From contig JANNMJ010000054.1 in assembly GCA_031397815.1 (NCBI GenBank), forward strand, positions 1-52,501: a DNA stretch of 52,501 nucleotides, in the 5' to 3' direction. Position numbers and translations under genes: made by a program. This document shows positions 24,729-33,520 of the stretch, one piece after another. This stretch comes from JANNMJ01 sp031397815. Lineage in GTDB: Bacteria; Bacteroidota; Bacteroidia; Cytophagales; Hymenobacteraceae. Positions within the stretch are counted from its first letter, which is position 1, and each line of letters begins with the position of its first letter. Below the pieces are notes generated by a model. That model was not told the DNA's origin. It saw nothing but the letters and a program-made list of their open reading frames with translations, and searched no databases.

Positions 24729-25164
24729 GGCCCCGACGGGCAAGACGCCCACGGGCAATGAACCTCTCAAGGGCAAGCGCCCGATGGGGATGGCACAGGT
24801 ACCCTCCGGCTTTCGCCCCGCCGGGGGCAACCGGTTTAAGCAGGCGCTGGGCCGCGCGCTGCGCAGCCGCCCCCTGCACACGATCACGCCCGAGTATGAG
24901 GCGAGCCTATGGGAGATCGCCAATCGGCTGCCCGTGCCCGATGGCTACGGCGAGCCGGTGACGGGGGCGCAGCTCTTGGCCGACAAGCCCGACACGAAGG
25001 GGTACGACGGCGCGCCCATCGATCCGGAGAAGCTGTACTACCTGCGCAGCGAGGACGCCATCAACGCCCACATGGACGCGATGCGCGAGGCGTATCAGCG
25101 CGCAGGTGAGCCAGCGGTCGTGGCTTACCTGCAACCCTTCGCGGCCTTTTTGAAGGAGGAGTAG
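24709..25164 (+). CDS. hypothetical protein between terminase subunits
   Basis: The start is one of two adjacent ATG codons at 24709/24712, overlapping the small terminase gene. The 151-residue protein has a basic, Pro/Gly-rich N-terminus (RKKHKAPTGKTPTG) and a helical C-terminus (SEDAINAHMDAMREAYQRAG). It ends KEE, where the Shine-Dalgarno of the large terminase is embedded. No family is recognised. Its position suggests a packaging accessory factor. Confidence 0.65.
   Translation: MMRKKHKAPTGKTPTGNEPLKGKRPMGMAQVPSGFRPAGGNRFKQALGRALRSRPLHTITPEYEASLWEIANRLPVPDGYGEPVTGAQLLADKPDTKGYDGAPIDPEKLYYLRSEDAINAHMDAMREAYQRAGEPAVVAYLQPFAAFLKEE
25153..25159 (+). promoter_or_regulatory. strong Shine-Dalgarno for large terminase
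   Basis: AAGGAGG lies 5 bases before the ATG at 25165, inside the end of the upstream gene. Confidence 0.65.
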
Positions 25165-26625
25165 ATGAACCTGCCGCCCCTCGATGCCATCGTCGCCGAG
25201 CAATGCCGACGCCGTTTCCTGCGCTTCTTCACGGAGTTCTGGGAGACGGTCGAAGCCGTGCCCCTCGTGCTCAACTGGCACATCGAGTACCTGTGCGACG
25301 AGCTGCAAAAAGTGCAGGAAGCGTGGGAGCGCGGCGAGACCCAGCTAGACTTGTTCATCAACGTCCCCCCCGGTACGTCGAAGTCGAGCATCGTCACCAT
25401 CCTGTTCCCCGCCTGGTGTTGGACCCGTCGGCCCGCGATGCGGATTATGTCGGCATCCTACGCCGCGCCCCTCGCCGTCAAGCACGCGATGAAGTCGCGC
25501 GACTGCCTCAAGTCGGTGAAGTTTCAGCGCCTGTTCCCGGGCCTCATCGAGTTCAAGTCGGACGCCGATAACAAGACGGCCTACTCGAATACGGCGATGG
25601 GGGAGCGGTTCGCCACGTCGGTCGGGGGCGGGGCCATCGGTAACCACGCCGACCTCATCATCGTCGATGATCCCATCAAGCGCGAAGAGGCGGCGTCGGA
25701 GGTGAAGCGCGAGGAGGCGAACTCCTTCGTCACCGAAACGCTCAGCACCCGCAAGACCGATAAGGCGCGCACCGTGACGGTGGTGGTGATGCAGCGCCTG
25801 CACGAACGCGACCCGACGGGCGTGGCGCTGGCTGAGCGGGCAAGCTCCATCCGCCATATCTGCCTGCCCGGTGAGCTGCTGCCCGACGTGACCGTAAGCC
25901 CGCCCGAGCTCAAGCGGCACTACGTCGATAAGCTGCTTGACCCGCGGCGCCTCACGCGCACCGACCTGGCTAAGCTGCTCGTCACGCTGGGTACCCTCGG
26001 CTACGCCGGGCAGATCCTTCAGCGCCCGACGGCGCCCGAAGGGGGACTACTCAAAAAGAAGTGGTTCGGCTCCATCACGTGGGAGCAGTTCGAGGAGATG
26101 ACGAAGGGCAAGCCGGTGGTGTGGGAGTTCGACGCCGACACGGCCTACACAGCCAATCAGCAAAACGACCCCTCGGCGCTGATGGCGTCGGCTTACATCG
26201 GGCAGACCCTGTACATCCGCGAAGTGGCGGAAGTGTGGGAGGAGCTGCCGGGCCTGCTGCGCTTCATCCCCGCGTTCGTGCTGCGCAACGGCAACAGCTA
26301 CCGGTCTACGCTGCACGTCGAACCCAAGGCGAGCGGCAAGAGCACCGTGCAATCCCTGCGCGCCATCACGGAGATCAACGTCATCGAAGCACCCTCGACG
26401 ACGGACGATAAGCTGACCCGCGTCACCAACTGCGCCCCCTTCATCGAGGCGGGGCGGGTGGTCATCATCTACGGCGAGCCGGGCAAGTCGCAGGGGTGGC
26501 AGACGCCGTTCATCGATCAGTGCGCGGCCTTCCCGCGCGGGGCGCACGATGACCAGCTCGACGATCTCACGCAGCGCATTGCGCGCATTCAAAAGCCCGC
26601 CGGCGGAATGGCCGGGTGGGCATAA
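25165..26625 (+). CDS. terminase large subunit
   Basis: The 486-residue packaging motor has an N-terminal ATPase with Walker A-like NVPPGTSKSS (66-75) and Walker B LIIVDD (164-169). The C-terminal RNase-H-like nuclease shows D323 and D325 in WEFDADTAYT and the acidic end HDDQLDD near 465. The length is normal for the family. It pumps DNA into the prohead through the portal, encoded unusually far downstream (40372). The ATG immediately follows the upstream TAG with a strong Shine-Dalgarno. Confidence 0.92.
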   Translation: MNLPPLDAIVAEQCRRRFLRFFTEFWETVEAVPLVLNWHIEYLCDELQKVQEAWERGETQLDLFINVPPGTSKSSIVTILFPAWCWTRRPAMRIMSASYAAPLAVKHAMKSRDCLKSVKFQRLFPGLIEFKSDADNKTAYSNTAMGERFATSVGGGAIGNHADLIIVDDPIKREEAASEVKREEANSFVTETLSTRKTDKARTVTVVVMQRLHERDPTGVALAERASSIRHICLPGELLPDVTVSPPELKRHYVDKLLDPRRLTRTDLAKLLVTLGTLGYAGQILQRPTAPEGGLLKKKWFGSITWEQFEEMTKGKPVVWEFDADTAYTANQQNDPSALMASAYIGQTLYIREVAEVWEELPGLLRFIPAFVLRNGNSYRSTLHVEPKASGKSTVQSLRAITEINVIEAPSTTDDKLTRVTNCAPFIEAGRVVIIYGEPGKSQGWQTPFIDQCAAFPRGAHDDQLDDLTQRIARIQKPAGGMAGWA

Positions 26626-26637
26626 GTCAAAACCCCA

Positions 26638-27357
26638 ATGAAGCCCCTTACCCTCACCGCCGTCGGCGAAGCCCCCCTTACCTATCAGCTCAAAGAGGGC
26701 TGGCACGAGGTGACCGTTGCTGAATACATCGCCTACGAGTCGACCATCGCGCCCCTCAAGCACCCGCGCCACCTGCCGCCCCTCGCCGAGTGGCTGTCGG
26801 GTATTCCCGTTGACCTCACGCGCCGCAATCTGAGCCTTGCCGCGCAGGTCGTGCGGGCGTGCCCGTGGATCCGCAGCCTGCCGGAAGCGGCTGGCCCGGT
26901 GCCCATCTTCGAACACGACTGGATCACCTACCATCACGTGGGCAACCTCGACGTGGTGAGCGTCGGGCAGCTCGAAGCGCTCATCGAATTCCTCGATGCC
27001 CATCGCGCCCAGCCGGCGGGCGCCTTTCCGTGGCTGCTCGCCGTGCTCTATCGCCGCGAAGGGTCCGGACAGTCGGCCGATGAAGTGACGGAGGTGGCCG
27101 AAGCCTTCGCGACCCTGTCCATCGCCACCGCGTGGCCTGCGCTCGCTTTTTTTTTGGCCAATTCAGTGCCCTTGGCACGACGTATCCAGCAGTATTCCGC
27201 CGCCCACGCCGAAGCAAGCCGGGCGTTGACGACGCTGGAGACGCTGATGCAGGCGCAGGGTGGGGCTTCCGCGGGCTTCTGGTCGCGCATTCGGTCCGCC
27301 TGTGTCTTACGCTGGATCGATTACGCGAAGAGAGTGCTCAAGCGGTGCTCGATGTAG
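26638..27357 (+). CDS. putative tail-assembly chaperone-like protein
   Basis: The 239-residue protein begins with a short beta region (LTYQLKEGWHEVTVAEYIAYE). It continues as a mostly helical body with FPWLLAVLYRREG and a helical end. This composition resembles Bacteroidetes phage tail-assembly chaperones, but I cannot name a family with confidence. A run of nine T at about 27149-27157 lies in frame. In the -1 frame the last 110 bases also read as protein-like sequence to a stop at 27398, so two C-termini are possible. Confidence 0.5.
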   Translation: MKPLTLTAVGEAPLTYQLKEGWHEVTVAEYIAYESTIAPLKHPRHLPPLAEWLSGIPVDLTRRNLSLAAQVVRACPWIRSLPEAAGPVPIFEHDWITYHHVGNLDVVSVGQLEALIEFLDAHRAQPAGAFPWLLAVLYRREGSGQSADEVTEVAEAFATLSIATAWPALAFFLANSVPLARRIQQYSAAHAEASRALTTLETLMQAQGGASAGFWSRIRSACVLRWIDYAKRVLKRCSM

Positions 27358-27441
27358 AGCAGTGGTCGCGCGAGCAAGCCGCCGCGAAAGCCCGCTGATA
27401 CGGACGTTACTACAAATCGGGCCGCGCGCCCTTTTCTCCCT

Positions 27442-29073
27442 ATGCAGCTCGCCACCTTTCTCACCCGCTTTCAGGCGCTCGCCGAATCGCACTACGCCGT
27501 GCGCTCCTTCCGGCGCGGGGCTGACCCCGGCGATGCCGGCCTCGGCAATGCGCCCCTGCCCGTCGTGTTCCTGGAAGCCGATGCGCTCACGTCGGAAGTG
27601 AACGCGGGCGTCGACGTCTGGAATATGGCGTTTCAGGTGCTCACCCGTCCTGATGCGGATGGCGGGGTAGAGTGGGATTTAGTACAACAGACGCGCGCCA
27701 TCGCCGATGACCTGATTGAGATCCTGCGCAACGACGGCGTACTCAAGAATGGCAGCCCATCGGGGGTGGTCATCCTCGGCACCGGCGCCGACGCAGGCTT
27801 TACGGGGTGGCGGATGGAAGTGACCCTGCTGCTCGAACGCACGTCACGCGAAGGGCTATCGGATCGGTTCGATCCATCGTATGCGCCGCCGGATCCGGAG
27901 GGCAACACGCCGCCCCTTCCGGGCTTGACGGCCGGGCAGGGGTTGGCGCGGGTCGGTAATCAGGTCGTGGCCCGTCTTGGGGAAGGGTTGGTTCTCGATG
28001 AGCAGGGGCGCATCGCTTCGAACGGCACGGGCGGGCCGGGAGGCGGCGTATCGGAGGGCTTTGTTACGGCGGCCGTCGGCGCGGAAGCCACCGCGCGAGC
28101 CTCAGCTGACAGTGCCGAGACGATGGCGCGCACGTTAGCCGATAGCCTGTTTTCCGACCTACTCACGGCGGAAGCAGCCGCCCGAAGCACTGCCGACACA
28201 GCGACCGATGCGGCCCTCGCCGCCGAGGTGAACGCCCGCGTGGCTGCTGACGCTGCGCTGACGGCGACCATTACGGCCCTGATTGGGATGGCGCCGTCTG
28301 CGCTCGATACCCTTGCCGAGATAGCCGCCCGCATCCTGGATGATGAGGCGAGCCTAGCGGCCGTTTCGGCGGCACTCGCGGGCAAGGTCGATAAGGTGAC
28401 GGGCTACTCGTTATCGAAAAACGACTTCACCGACGCGCTCCTCACCAAGCTCAACGCCATTGCGGCCGGTGCCACGGCCAACAGCGCCGACGCGTTCCTG
28501 CTAGACCGGGCCAACCACGGCGGCTCTCAGGCGATGTCAACGATCACGGGCCTTGTGGCGGCATTGGCCGCATTGGGGGGGAAGGCAGACCCTTCGCTGG
28601 TGAGCGTGCGGAACCTCTATCAGATTGCCCCTGGTGCTGGTACTGCCACGGTTGGCGCAGTCACGACGGAAACGACCCTTGCGAGCTACAAGATTCCGGC
28701 GGGCACCCTGTCGGCAGGAAAGCGGCTGAGTATGCTTGCCCTGTTTTCGATGACGGGCGCGGGCGGGAACCGGACCCTTTCCATTCGCATCGGCAACACA
28801 GCGACGATGACCGCCGCCGCCTTCGTTCGGCAGGTAGCGGTATCCTCTGCTAACCTGTCGTATCCGGTGCTAGCGGATGTGTTCTTCGACACGGCCACCA
28901 CGGGCGTCGGCTACAACCTTGCCGTGCTTGCGCCAATCGGCGCGTCGGGCGCCGCGCGCGTGCTGAGCGCGGTGGATACCGCACAAGATCTGTGGGTTTA
29001 CATCACCGGCACAAAGGCGTCGGCGGGCGACGGCATTACACTGCTTGGGGCAAGCATCACGGCTTACCTGTAA
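27442..29073 (+). CDS. tail-fibre-like protein with collagen-like/coiled region
   Basis: The 543-residue protein has an N-terminal domain of about 150 residues resembling small phage tail-completion proteins (LPVVFLEADALTSEVN, then WNMAFQVLTRP). A Gly-rich linker follows, then a long Ala-rich coiled coil (about 205-320) and tail-fibre motifs (KNDFTDALLTKLNAIAAGAT near 325-345 and LLDRANHGGSQ). It ends in a beta-rich head (about 385-543). Such a fusion would join the fibre to the tail or neck. It probably contributes to host recognition. Its coiled coil suggests a trimer. Confidence 0.65.
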   Translation: MQLATFLTRFQALAESHYAVRSFRRGADPGDAGLGNAPLPVVFLEADALTSEVNAGVDVWNMAFQVLTRPDADGGVEWDLVQQTRAIADDLIEILRNDGVLKNGSPSGVVILGTGADAGFTGWRMEVTLLLERTSREGLSDRFDPSYAPPDPEGNTPPLPGLTAGQGLARVGNQVVARLGEGLVLDEQGRIASNGTGGPGGGVSEGFVTAAVGAEATARASADSAETMARTLADSLFSDLLTAEAAARSTADTATDAALAAEVNARVAADAALTATITALIGMAPSALDTLAEIAARILDDEASLAAVSAALAGKVDKVTGYSLSKNDFTDALLTKLNAIAAGATANSADAFLLDRANHGGSQAMSTITGLVAALAALGGKADPSLVSVRNLYQIAPGAGTATVGAVTTETTLASYKIPAGTLSAGKRLSMLALFSMTGAGGNRTLSIRIGNTATMTAAAFVRQVAVSSANLSYPVLADVFFDTATTGVGYNLAVLAPIGASGAARVLSAVDTAQDLWVYITGTKASAGDGITLLGASITAYL

Positions 29074-29675
29074 TGTTCACCGCCACCACCGTGCGCGGGG
29101 CGCTCCATCAGTTCGCCGAGCTGGTCATTGAGCTGATTCGGCAGGCGTATGAGCACGACCGCTACCCGCTGGATCGGGGGCGGTCGAATATGCTCAAGAC
29201 CCTCGACTACGACATCACCCAGCCGCGGGCGACGGGCGGGCAGTTCAAGGCGTTCGACGCCTCTTCGTTCCAGCTCTACGCCGCCGACTACTTGCGGTAC
29301 GTGGTATCGGGCCGCAAGCCGGGCGTGAAGAAGGTGCCGATTGCGGCGCTCATCGCGTGGATCAAAGCCAACAACATCGGCGCGGGTAACCTGCCGCGCG
29401 CGTCCATCCGGACGCGGGTCGATGGAAAGCTGGTCCGCAAGCGGGCCGCGCGCGGGCGCTTCATTGACCGCAACGCCATCACCGATCTGAGCATTAACCG
29501 GCTCGCGTTCGCCATCCAGAACGCCATTTACAAGCGCGGCATCCGCCCGCGTCCTTACGTGCAGATATCCATCGACGCGGCTAGTCAGGAGCTGAACGTT
29601 TGGCTCGATGAGCGCGCCCTTGATGCCCTGACCTTCGACGTCGACCAAGCTCTAAACCTCGATTCCCGTGGCTAA
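29073..29675 (+). CDS. phage structural protein, 200 residues
   Basis: The ATG at 29073 shares its A with the previous TAA. The protein is basic with helical N- and C-termini and a pattern (PIAALIAWIKANNI, then ASIRTRVDGKLVRKRAARGRF) resembling tail-completion or head-tail adaptor proteins. It sits between fibre-like and tail genes. No family is certain. Confidence 0.6.
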   Translation: MFTATTVRGALHQFAELVIELIRQAYEHDRYPLDRGRSNMLKTLDYDITQPRATGGQFKAFDASSFQLYAADYLRYVVSGRKPGVKKVPIAALIAWIKANNIGAGNLPRASIRTRVDGKLVRKRAARGRFIDRNAITDLSINRLAFAIQNAIYKRGIRPRPYVQISIDAASQELNVWLDERALDALTFDVDQALNLDSRG

Positions 29676-31137
29676 TCTGAATATAATTACCGACCCCGAA
29701 CTCGTTACTCCGGCCGGGGTGCCCGTCGTGCTGTCACTGGCATCGGATGAGATTGGCGGGGAAGAATACGCCTATGCCTTGCTTTATATCAGCGAGGTTA
29801 GTACGGAACCCGCGCTAACAATAAACGGCTATACGTTAACGGCAGTAGCGGGGGGGGGGCTTGCGTATGGCGAGTACTACGCACCCGGCTCTGATGCGTG
29901 GAATGACACGGAGGCAAAGTGTGCCACTTCGATGGTCGCCGCCTTGGCAGATTCACCGCTTGCCGGGTCGTATGCGTTCACGGCTTACACCGATCGCGTT
30001 TTGGTGCGTAGTCGAATGTCAGGGCCATCGTGGAATGTGAACGTGCTGACTGCGGCCACATTGGCCAGCAGCGAGGTGGTGCCCGCCGCCGCGCAGTTTG
30101 AAAGCCAAAACCCCGACCGGGTAGCGTGGGGCTGCTACGCGCAACTTTTCGCCTACCCACTCGACACCGACCGGAACTATCCGACCGACCCGGCCAACGA
30201 AACGCGGGCTGTTTTGGTGGCTGACCTAGCCCTTGAATACTCAGCGGGCAACGCCTACCCGTTCGACCTGCAAGCGTGGCTGAAGGATGTGGTCGAATCG
30301 GCCCGCCGCGACGTGGCCTACTTCGTGCGCTTCGGGGAAATCTACGCCACCACCACGCAAGCCTACCGCCGCAAGTACCCCGTTGGGCGTTGGCCGGAAA
30401 CGGGCGTCGCGTGGGCACTCGACGCGGCCCTTCCGGTGCTGCCCTACGCCGACCCCCGCGAACCGCAGTTCCTCACGCCCTTCCTCGGCATCCGCCCGGC
30501 GCGCATCGTCGATGAGGCGTTGTGGATTACGTTTTCGGCGATCTGCGACACATCGGGCTTTCAGATTGGGCGACTCATACAGTCGATCAATGGCGGCGAT
30601 ACCAGCGCGGGGGAACTCGCTTACTCGGTGCCATTGGGAGGGGTGATCGACATTACCGACGTGGGCGTTTCACCTGTCCTCGACACGTTCGATGGCGTCA
30701 TCCTGCGCCGCCGGGACACGATAGACGAAGGCACTTCGGAAGCCTACCCGATTCGCCTTTCTTCCACGCCCCTGCCGCACTGGCTGCGCTTCCGCAATCG
30801 CCTCGGCGGGCTGGAACAGTGGGGGTTCACGAGCAACGAACCGGCGCTGAAGCGGTCGCTCGCCACGTATCAGCCCGCCGACGGCACCACGCAGACCCTG
30901 CGGGCCGATTTGACCCAATCCCTGCGCCTCACGTCGGGGCTGCTGACGCGCGCGGCGTTCGATTTCCTGTGCGCCGAGCTGGCCGCGTCGCCTGACGTGG
31001 AATATTTCACTTCTGACGCGTCCGTGCTGCCGGTCATCATCACCGATTTCGACGCCAAGAGCGACACGCTGACCGATGAGTACTCGATTGCGCTGACGAT
31101 TGAGCGCCGTGCCCCCTTTATCCCCCTCTCCCGGTAA
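29668..31137 (+). CDS. phage tail-module protein, 489 residues
   Basis: A GTG start at 29668 overlaps the previous gene by eight bases. The protein is beta-rich with many Asp and Ala (NIITDPELVTPAGVPVVLSL, then EYAYALLYISEV). It is divided by a helical segment near residues 205-230 (FDLQAWLKDVVESARRDVAY). No motif is recognised. By position it could be the tail tube or a large tail component. Its stop overlaps the tape-measure start. Confidence 0.6.
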   Translation: MANLNIITDPELVTPAGVPVVLSLASDEIGGEEYAYALLYISEVSTEPALTINGYTLTAVAGGGLAYGEYYAPGSDAWNDTEAKCATSMVAALADSPLAGSYAFTAYTDRVLVRSRMSGPSWNVNVLTAATLASSEVVPAAAQFESQNPDRVAWGCYAQLFAYPLDTDRNYPTDPANETRAVLVADLALEYSAGNAYPFDLQAWLKDVVESARRDVAYFVRFGEIYATTTQAYRRKYPVGRWPETGVAWALDAALPVLPYADPREPQFLTPFLGIRPARIVDEALWITFSAICDTSGFQIGRLIQSINGGDTSAGELAYSVPLGGVIDITDVGVSPVLDTFDGVILRRRDTIDEGTSEAYPIRLSSTPLPHWLRFRNRLGGLEQWGFTSNEPALKRSLATYQPADGTTQTLRADLTQSLRLTSGLLTRAAFDFLCAELAASPDVEYFTSDASVLPVIITDFDAKSDTLTDEYSIALTIERRAPFIPLSR

Positions 31138-33512
31138 TGGCGAACCAGCAAAAGACCTATACTTTATCCATCGACGGTAACGCGGCGCTCACTTTGCCCG
31201 CGCTGCGCGCCGATGCGAAGCTGCTCAACGCCGAAATTGCCAAGCTGCCCGCCGGGAGCGCGGAAGCCAAAGCCGCGCTCCAAAAACTCGCGCAGGTGAA
31301 GGACGAAATGGGCGATCTGAAAGAGCAGATCAACGCCCTGAATCCGGATGCGCGTTTGCTCGGCGGCTTCATCGCCCTCGGGCAGGGAATCGCGGGTGCG
31401 TTCTCCGTGGCCACCGTCGCCTCGCAGGAATTCGGCCTGAGCGGGGGCGCGGTCGAAGAATATGAGAAGAAGGTCATCGGGCTGCTCGGCGTGCTCAGCG
31501 GGTTGCAGTCGCTCAAAGACGCGCTCCAGCCCCAGAATTTTGCTGGGCTTCGCGCACTGGCGTCGGGATTTGATTTCGCGGCTCTGCGCGCCAAGTTCTT
31601 CGGCACGACCACCCGCGCGGCGCTCACCGCCACCGGCATCGGGGCGCTGCTCGTGGCCGTCGGCTTGCTCATCACCTACTGGGACCAAATAGCCGAGCAA
31701 GGTGACCGGCTAAAAGCCAAGTATGCCGACACCTTTACCAGCATTGAGAAGTACGCGACACAGGCACTAGCCGTGCTGCGCACCGTGCTTGCCGTCACGA
31801 CGCTAGGCTTTTCGGAGCTTGCCATCAAGGGTGTCAACAAGGTGCGTGATGCCTTGGCTGATACGGTGACGGAAGCGCGCTTAGCACAAGCGCAGCTACT
31901 GGCAGAGCAAGCCACTACGGAGCAAAAGCTAGGCGACCTTGCCGCCCGTGCGGCCGGGAAGCGGGGCGCGCAACTGCTGGCTATTCAGTTGCAGAACGCG
32001 GAAGCCGTTGAAGCGGCGAGCGCCGAAGCCTTGGCCGCACTACAAGCCGATCAAGCGACCCGTAAAAAGCTGTCTGATGCTGACATCAAGAAGCTCGGAG
32101 AGGTCAAAGAGGCTGCGCTAAACGCTGCCATTAAGCGCCGCGAAGCCGCCGAAGCCTTGGCCGCTGCCGAGAAGAAAGCAGTAGAAGAGCAAATAGGTGA
32201 CGGCGAACGGCTCGCCTTGGCGCGCACTAAGCAGCGCACCGCCGCCGAATCGGCTGCCTTGGCCGTGCAAGTGCGCTTTGCTAAGGAGCGCGAGAACAGC
32301 GCACAGTTTGAGCTAGACGGCACGCAGGAGCGGCAACTCGCCTACGAAGAAGCCAAGACCAAGCGCATCGAATTGGAGCGTCAACTAACGGCGGCATTGG
32401 AGGCTGAATACCGGAAGCGGTTGGTTGACGCTGAAGCGATTGACCTGCCGAAGGTGAAGCTCGAAGTAGCGCCGCCTGATTTCAAGGCCGTCATCCCCGC
32501 CGAGCTGCCCACCGTGCCCGTCACCGTGGAGCCGATTCTGAGCGAGGTGGGGTTCGAGGAAGTGTTAGACCTGGTACAACGGGGGGTTGCCGAGGCGTCG
32601 GCTATCGTCAATCAGATCACTAGCGACCTGACCTCAACGGCCGCTGCTCAGCTCGACTTTCAGATTCAATCCCTGCAAGACCGGATAGGGGTTATCGATG
32701 AACAATTATCTCAAACGCGCTCGCAATTGCTATCTGATGAGAAGCAGCTACAGGAAGCGACCGGCGCCCGCCGTGCGTTTTTGGTGGAAAAAATCGACAA
32801 GGAACGCGCCGCAGAACAACGCTTAGCAGCAGAGAAAAAGAAGGCTGCATCTGAGCAAAAGCAAGCCGAGCAAGAACGGCAGAAACTGGAGAAATTAGCC
32901 GCCACGATTACCGCTGCCACTACCGTAGCGCGGGGCGCGCTGTTGGCAGTGGAGGCTGCCCTTGCCATTGTGAAGGCGTCCGAGAAGGGCAAAGTCGGAT
33001 ACGATAACATCGCGCTTGCCCTTGCTGCTACCGTTGCGCTGGTGTCGGGATTCGCCGCCGTGAAGCGTGCCGCAACCCTCGAACAGGGCGGCTTACTAGA
33101 CGGCCCCCGCCATTCGTCGGGCGGCATCCGTGGCACCGGCCGCTTTGCGAACATCGAAGTGGAGGGCGGGGAATTTGTGGTGAATCGCCGGGCCACGGCG
33201 CAGAATCTCTCTTTGCTGGAGATGATTAATGCCGGGAGCCTGCCGCAGTATATCCCCGCGCCTCAGGGGCAAACGCGCTACGCCATCGGCGGGCAATTGC
33301 CTGAAGCGGCAACGGCCGGCGGTTCGGGTAGCAGCGATGTAGTAGCCGAATTACGCGCCCTTCGCGCCGATGTGCAGGAAGTGCAGCGCGCCGTTCTGAT
33401 TGCCCCAACCCGGATGCCTGCTCCCGTACTTCGGATTGGAGATGCCGCCATTGATGAGCTGAGCGAACGCCAACAGGCGCTGACTGCCGATAAAAACGCC
33501 GCTACCTTTTAG
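31137..33512 (+). CDS. tail tape-measure protein
   Basis: The 791-residue protein has a helical N-terminus, two hydrophobic segments (about 75-100 and 160-182; GIGALLVAVGLLITYW) and long coiled coils (about 300-430 and 500-600, rich in Ala, Glu, Lys). A Gly-rich C-terminus contains GGEFVVNRRATAQN and resembles tape-measure proteins. Such proteins set tail length and may form a channel in the host inner membrane. At about 0.15 nm per residue, the length predicts a tail of roughly 120 nm. This is an inference from the family rule. Confidence 0.75.
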   Translation: MANQQKTYTLSIDGNAALTLPALRADAKLLNAEIAKLPAGSAEAKAALQKLAQVKDEMGDLKEQINALNPDARLLGGFIALGQGIAGAFSVATVASQEFGLSGGAVEEYEKKVIGLLGVLSGLQSLKDALQPQNFAGLRALASGFDFAALRAKFFGTTTRAALTATGIGALLVAVGLLITYWDQIAEQGDRLKAKYADTFTSIEKYATQALAVLRTVLAVTTLGFSELAIKGVNKVRDALADTVTEARLAQAQLLAEQATTEQKLGDLAARAAGKRGAQLLAIQLQNAEAVEAASAEALAALQADQATRKKLSDADIKKLGEVKEAALNAAIKRREAAEALAAAEKKAVEEQIGDGERLALARTKQRTAAESAALAVQVRFAKERENSAQFELDGTQERQLAYEEAKTKRIELERQLTAALEAEYRKRLVDAEAIDLPKVKLEVAPPDFKAVIPAELPTVPVTVEPILSEVGFEEVLDLVQRGVAEASAIVNQITSDLTSTAAAQLDFQIQSLQDRIGVIDEQLSQTRSQLLSDEKQLQEATGARRAFLVEKIDKERAAEQRLAAEKKKAASEQKQAEQERQKLEKLAATITAATTVARGALLAVEAALAIVKASEKGKVGYDNIALALAATVALVSGFAAVKRAATLEQGGLLDGPRHSSGGIRGTGRFANIEVEGGEFVVNRRATAQNLSLLEMINAGSLPQYIPAPQGQTRYAIGGQLPEAATAGGSGSSDVVAELRALRADVQEVQRAVLIAPTRMPAPVLRIGDAAIDELSERQQALTADKNAATF

Positions 33513-33520
33513 CCCGCCCG

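Noticed and set aside
26047..27003. 318-residue minus-strand frame over the terminase gene
   Set aside because: It is antisense to the large terminase and its composition follows the complementary codons.
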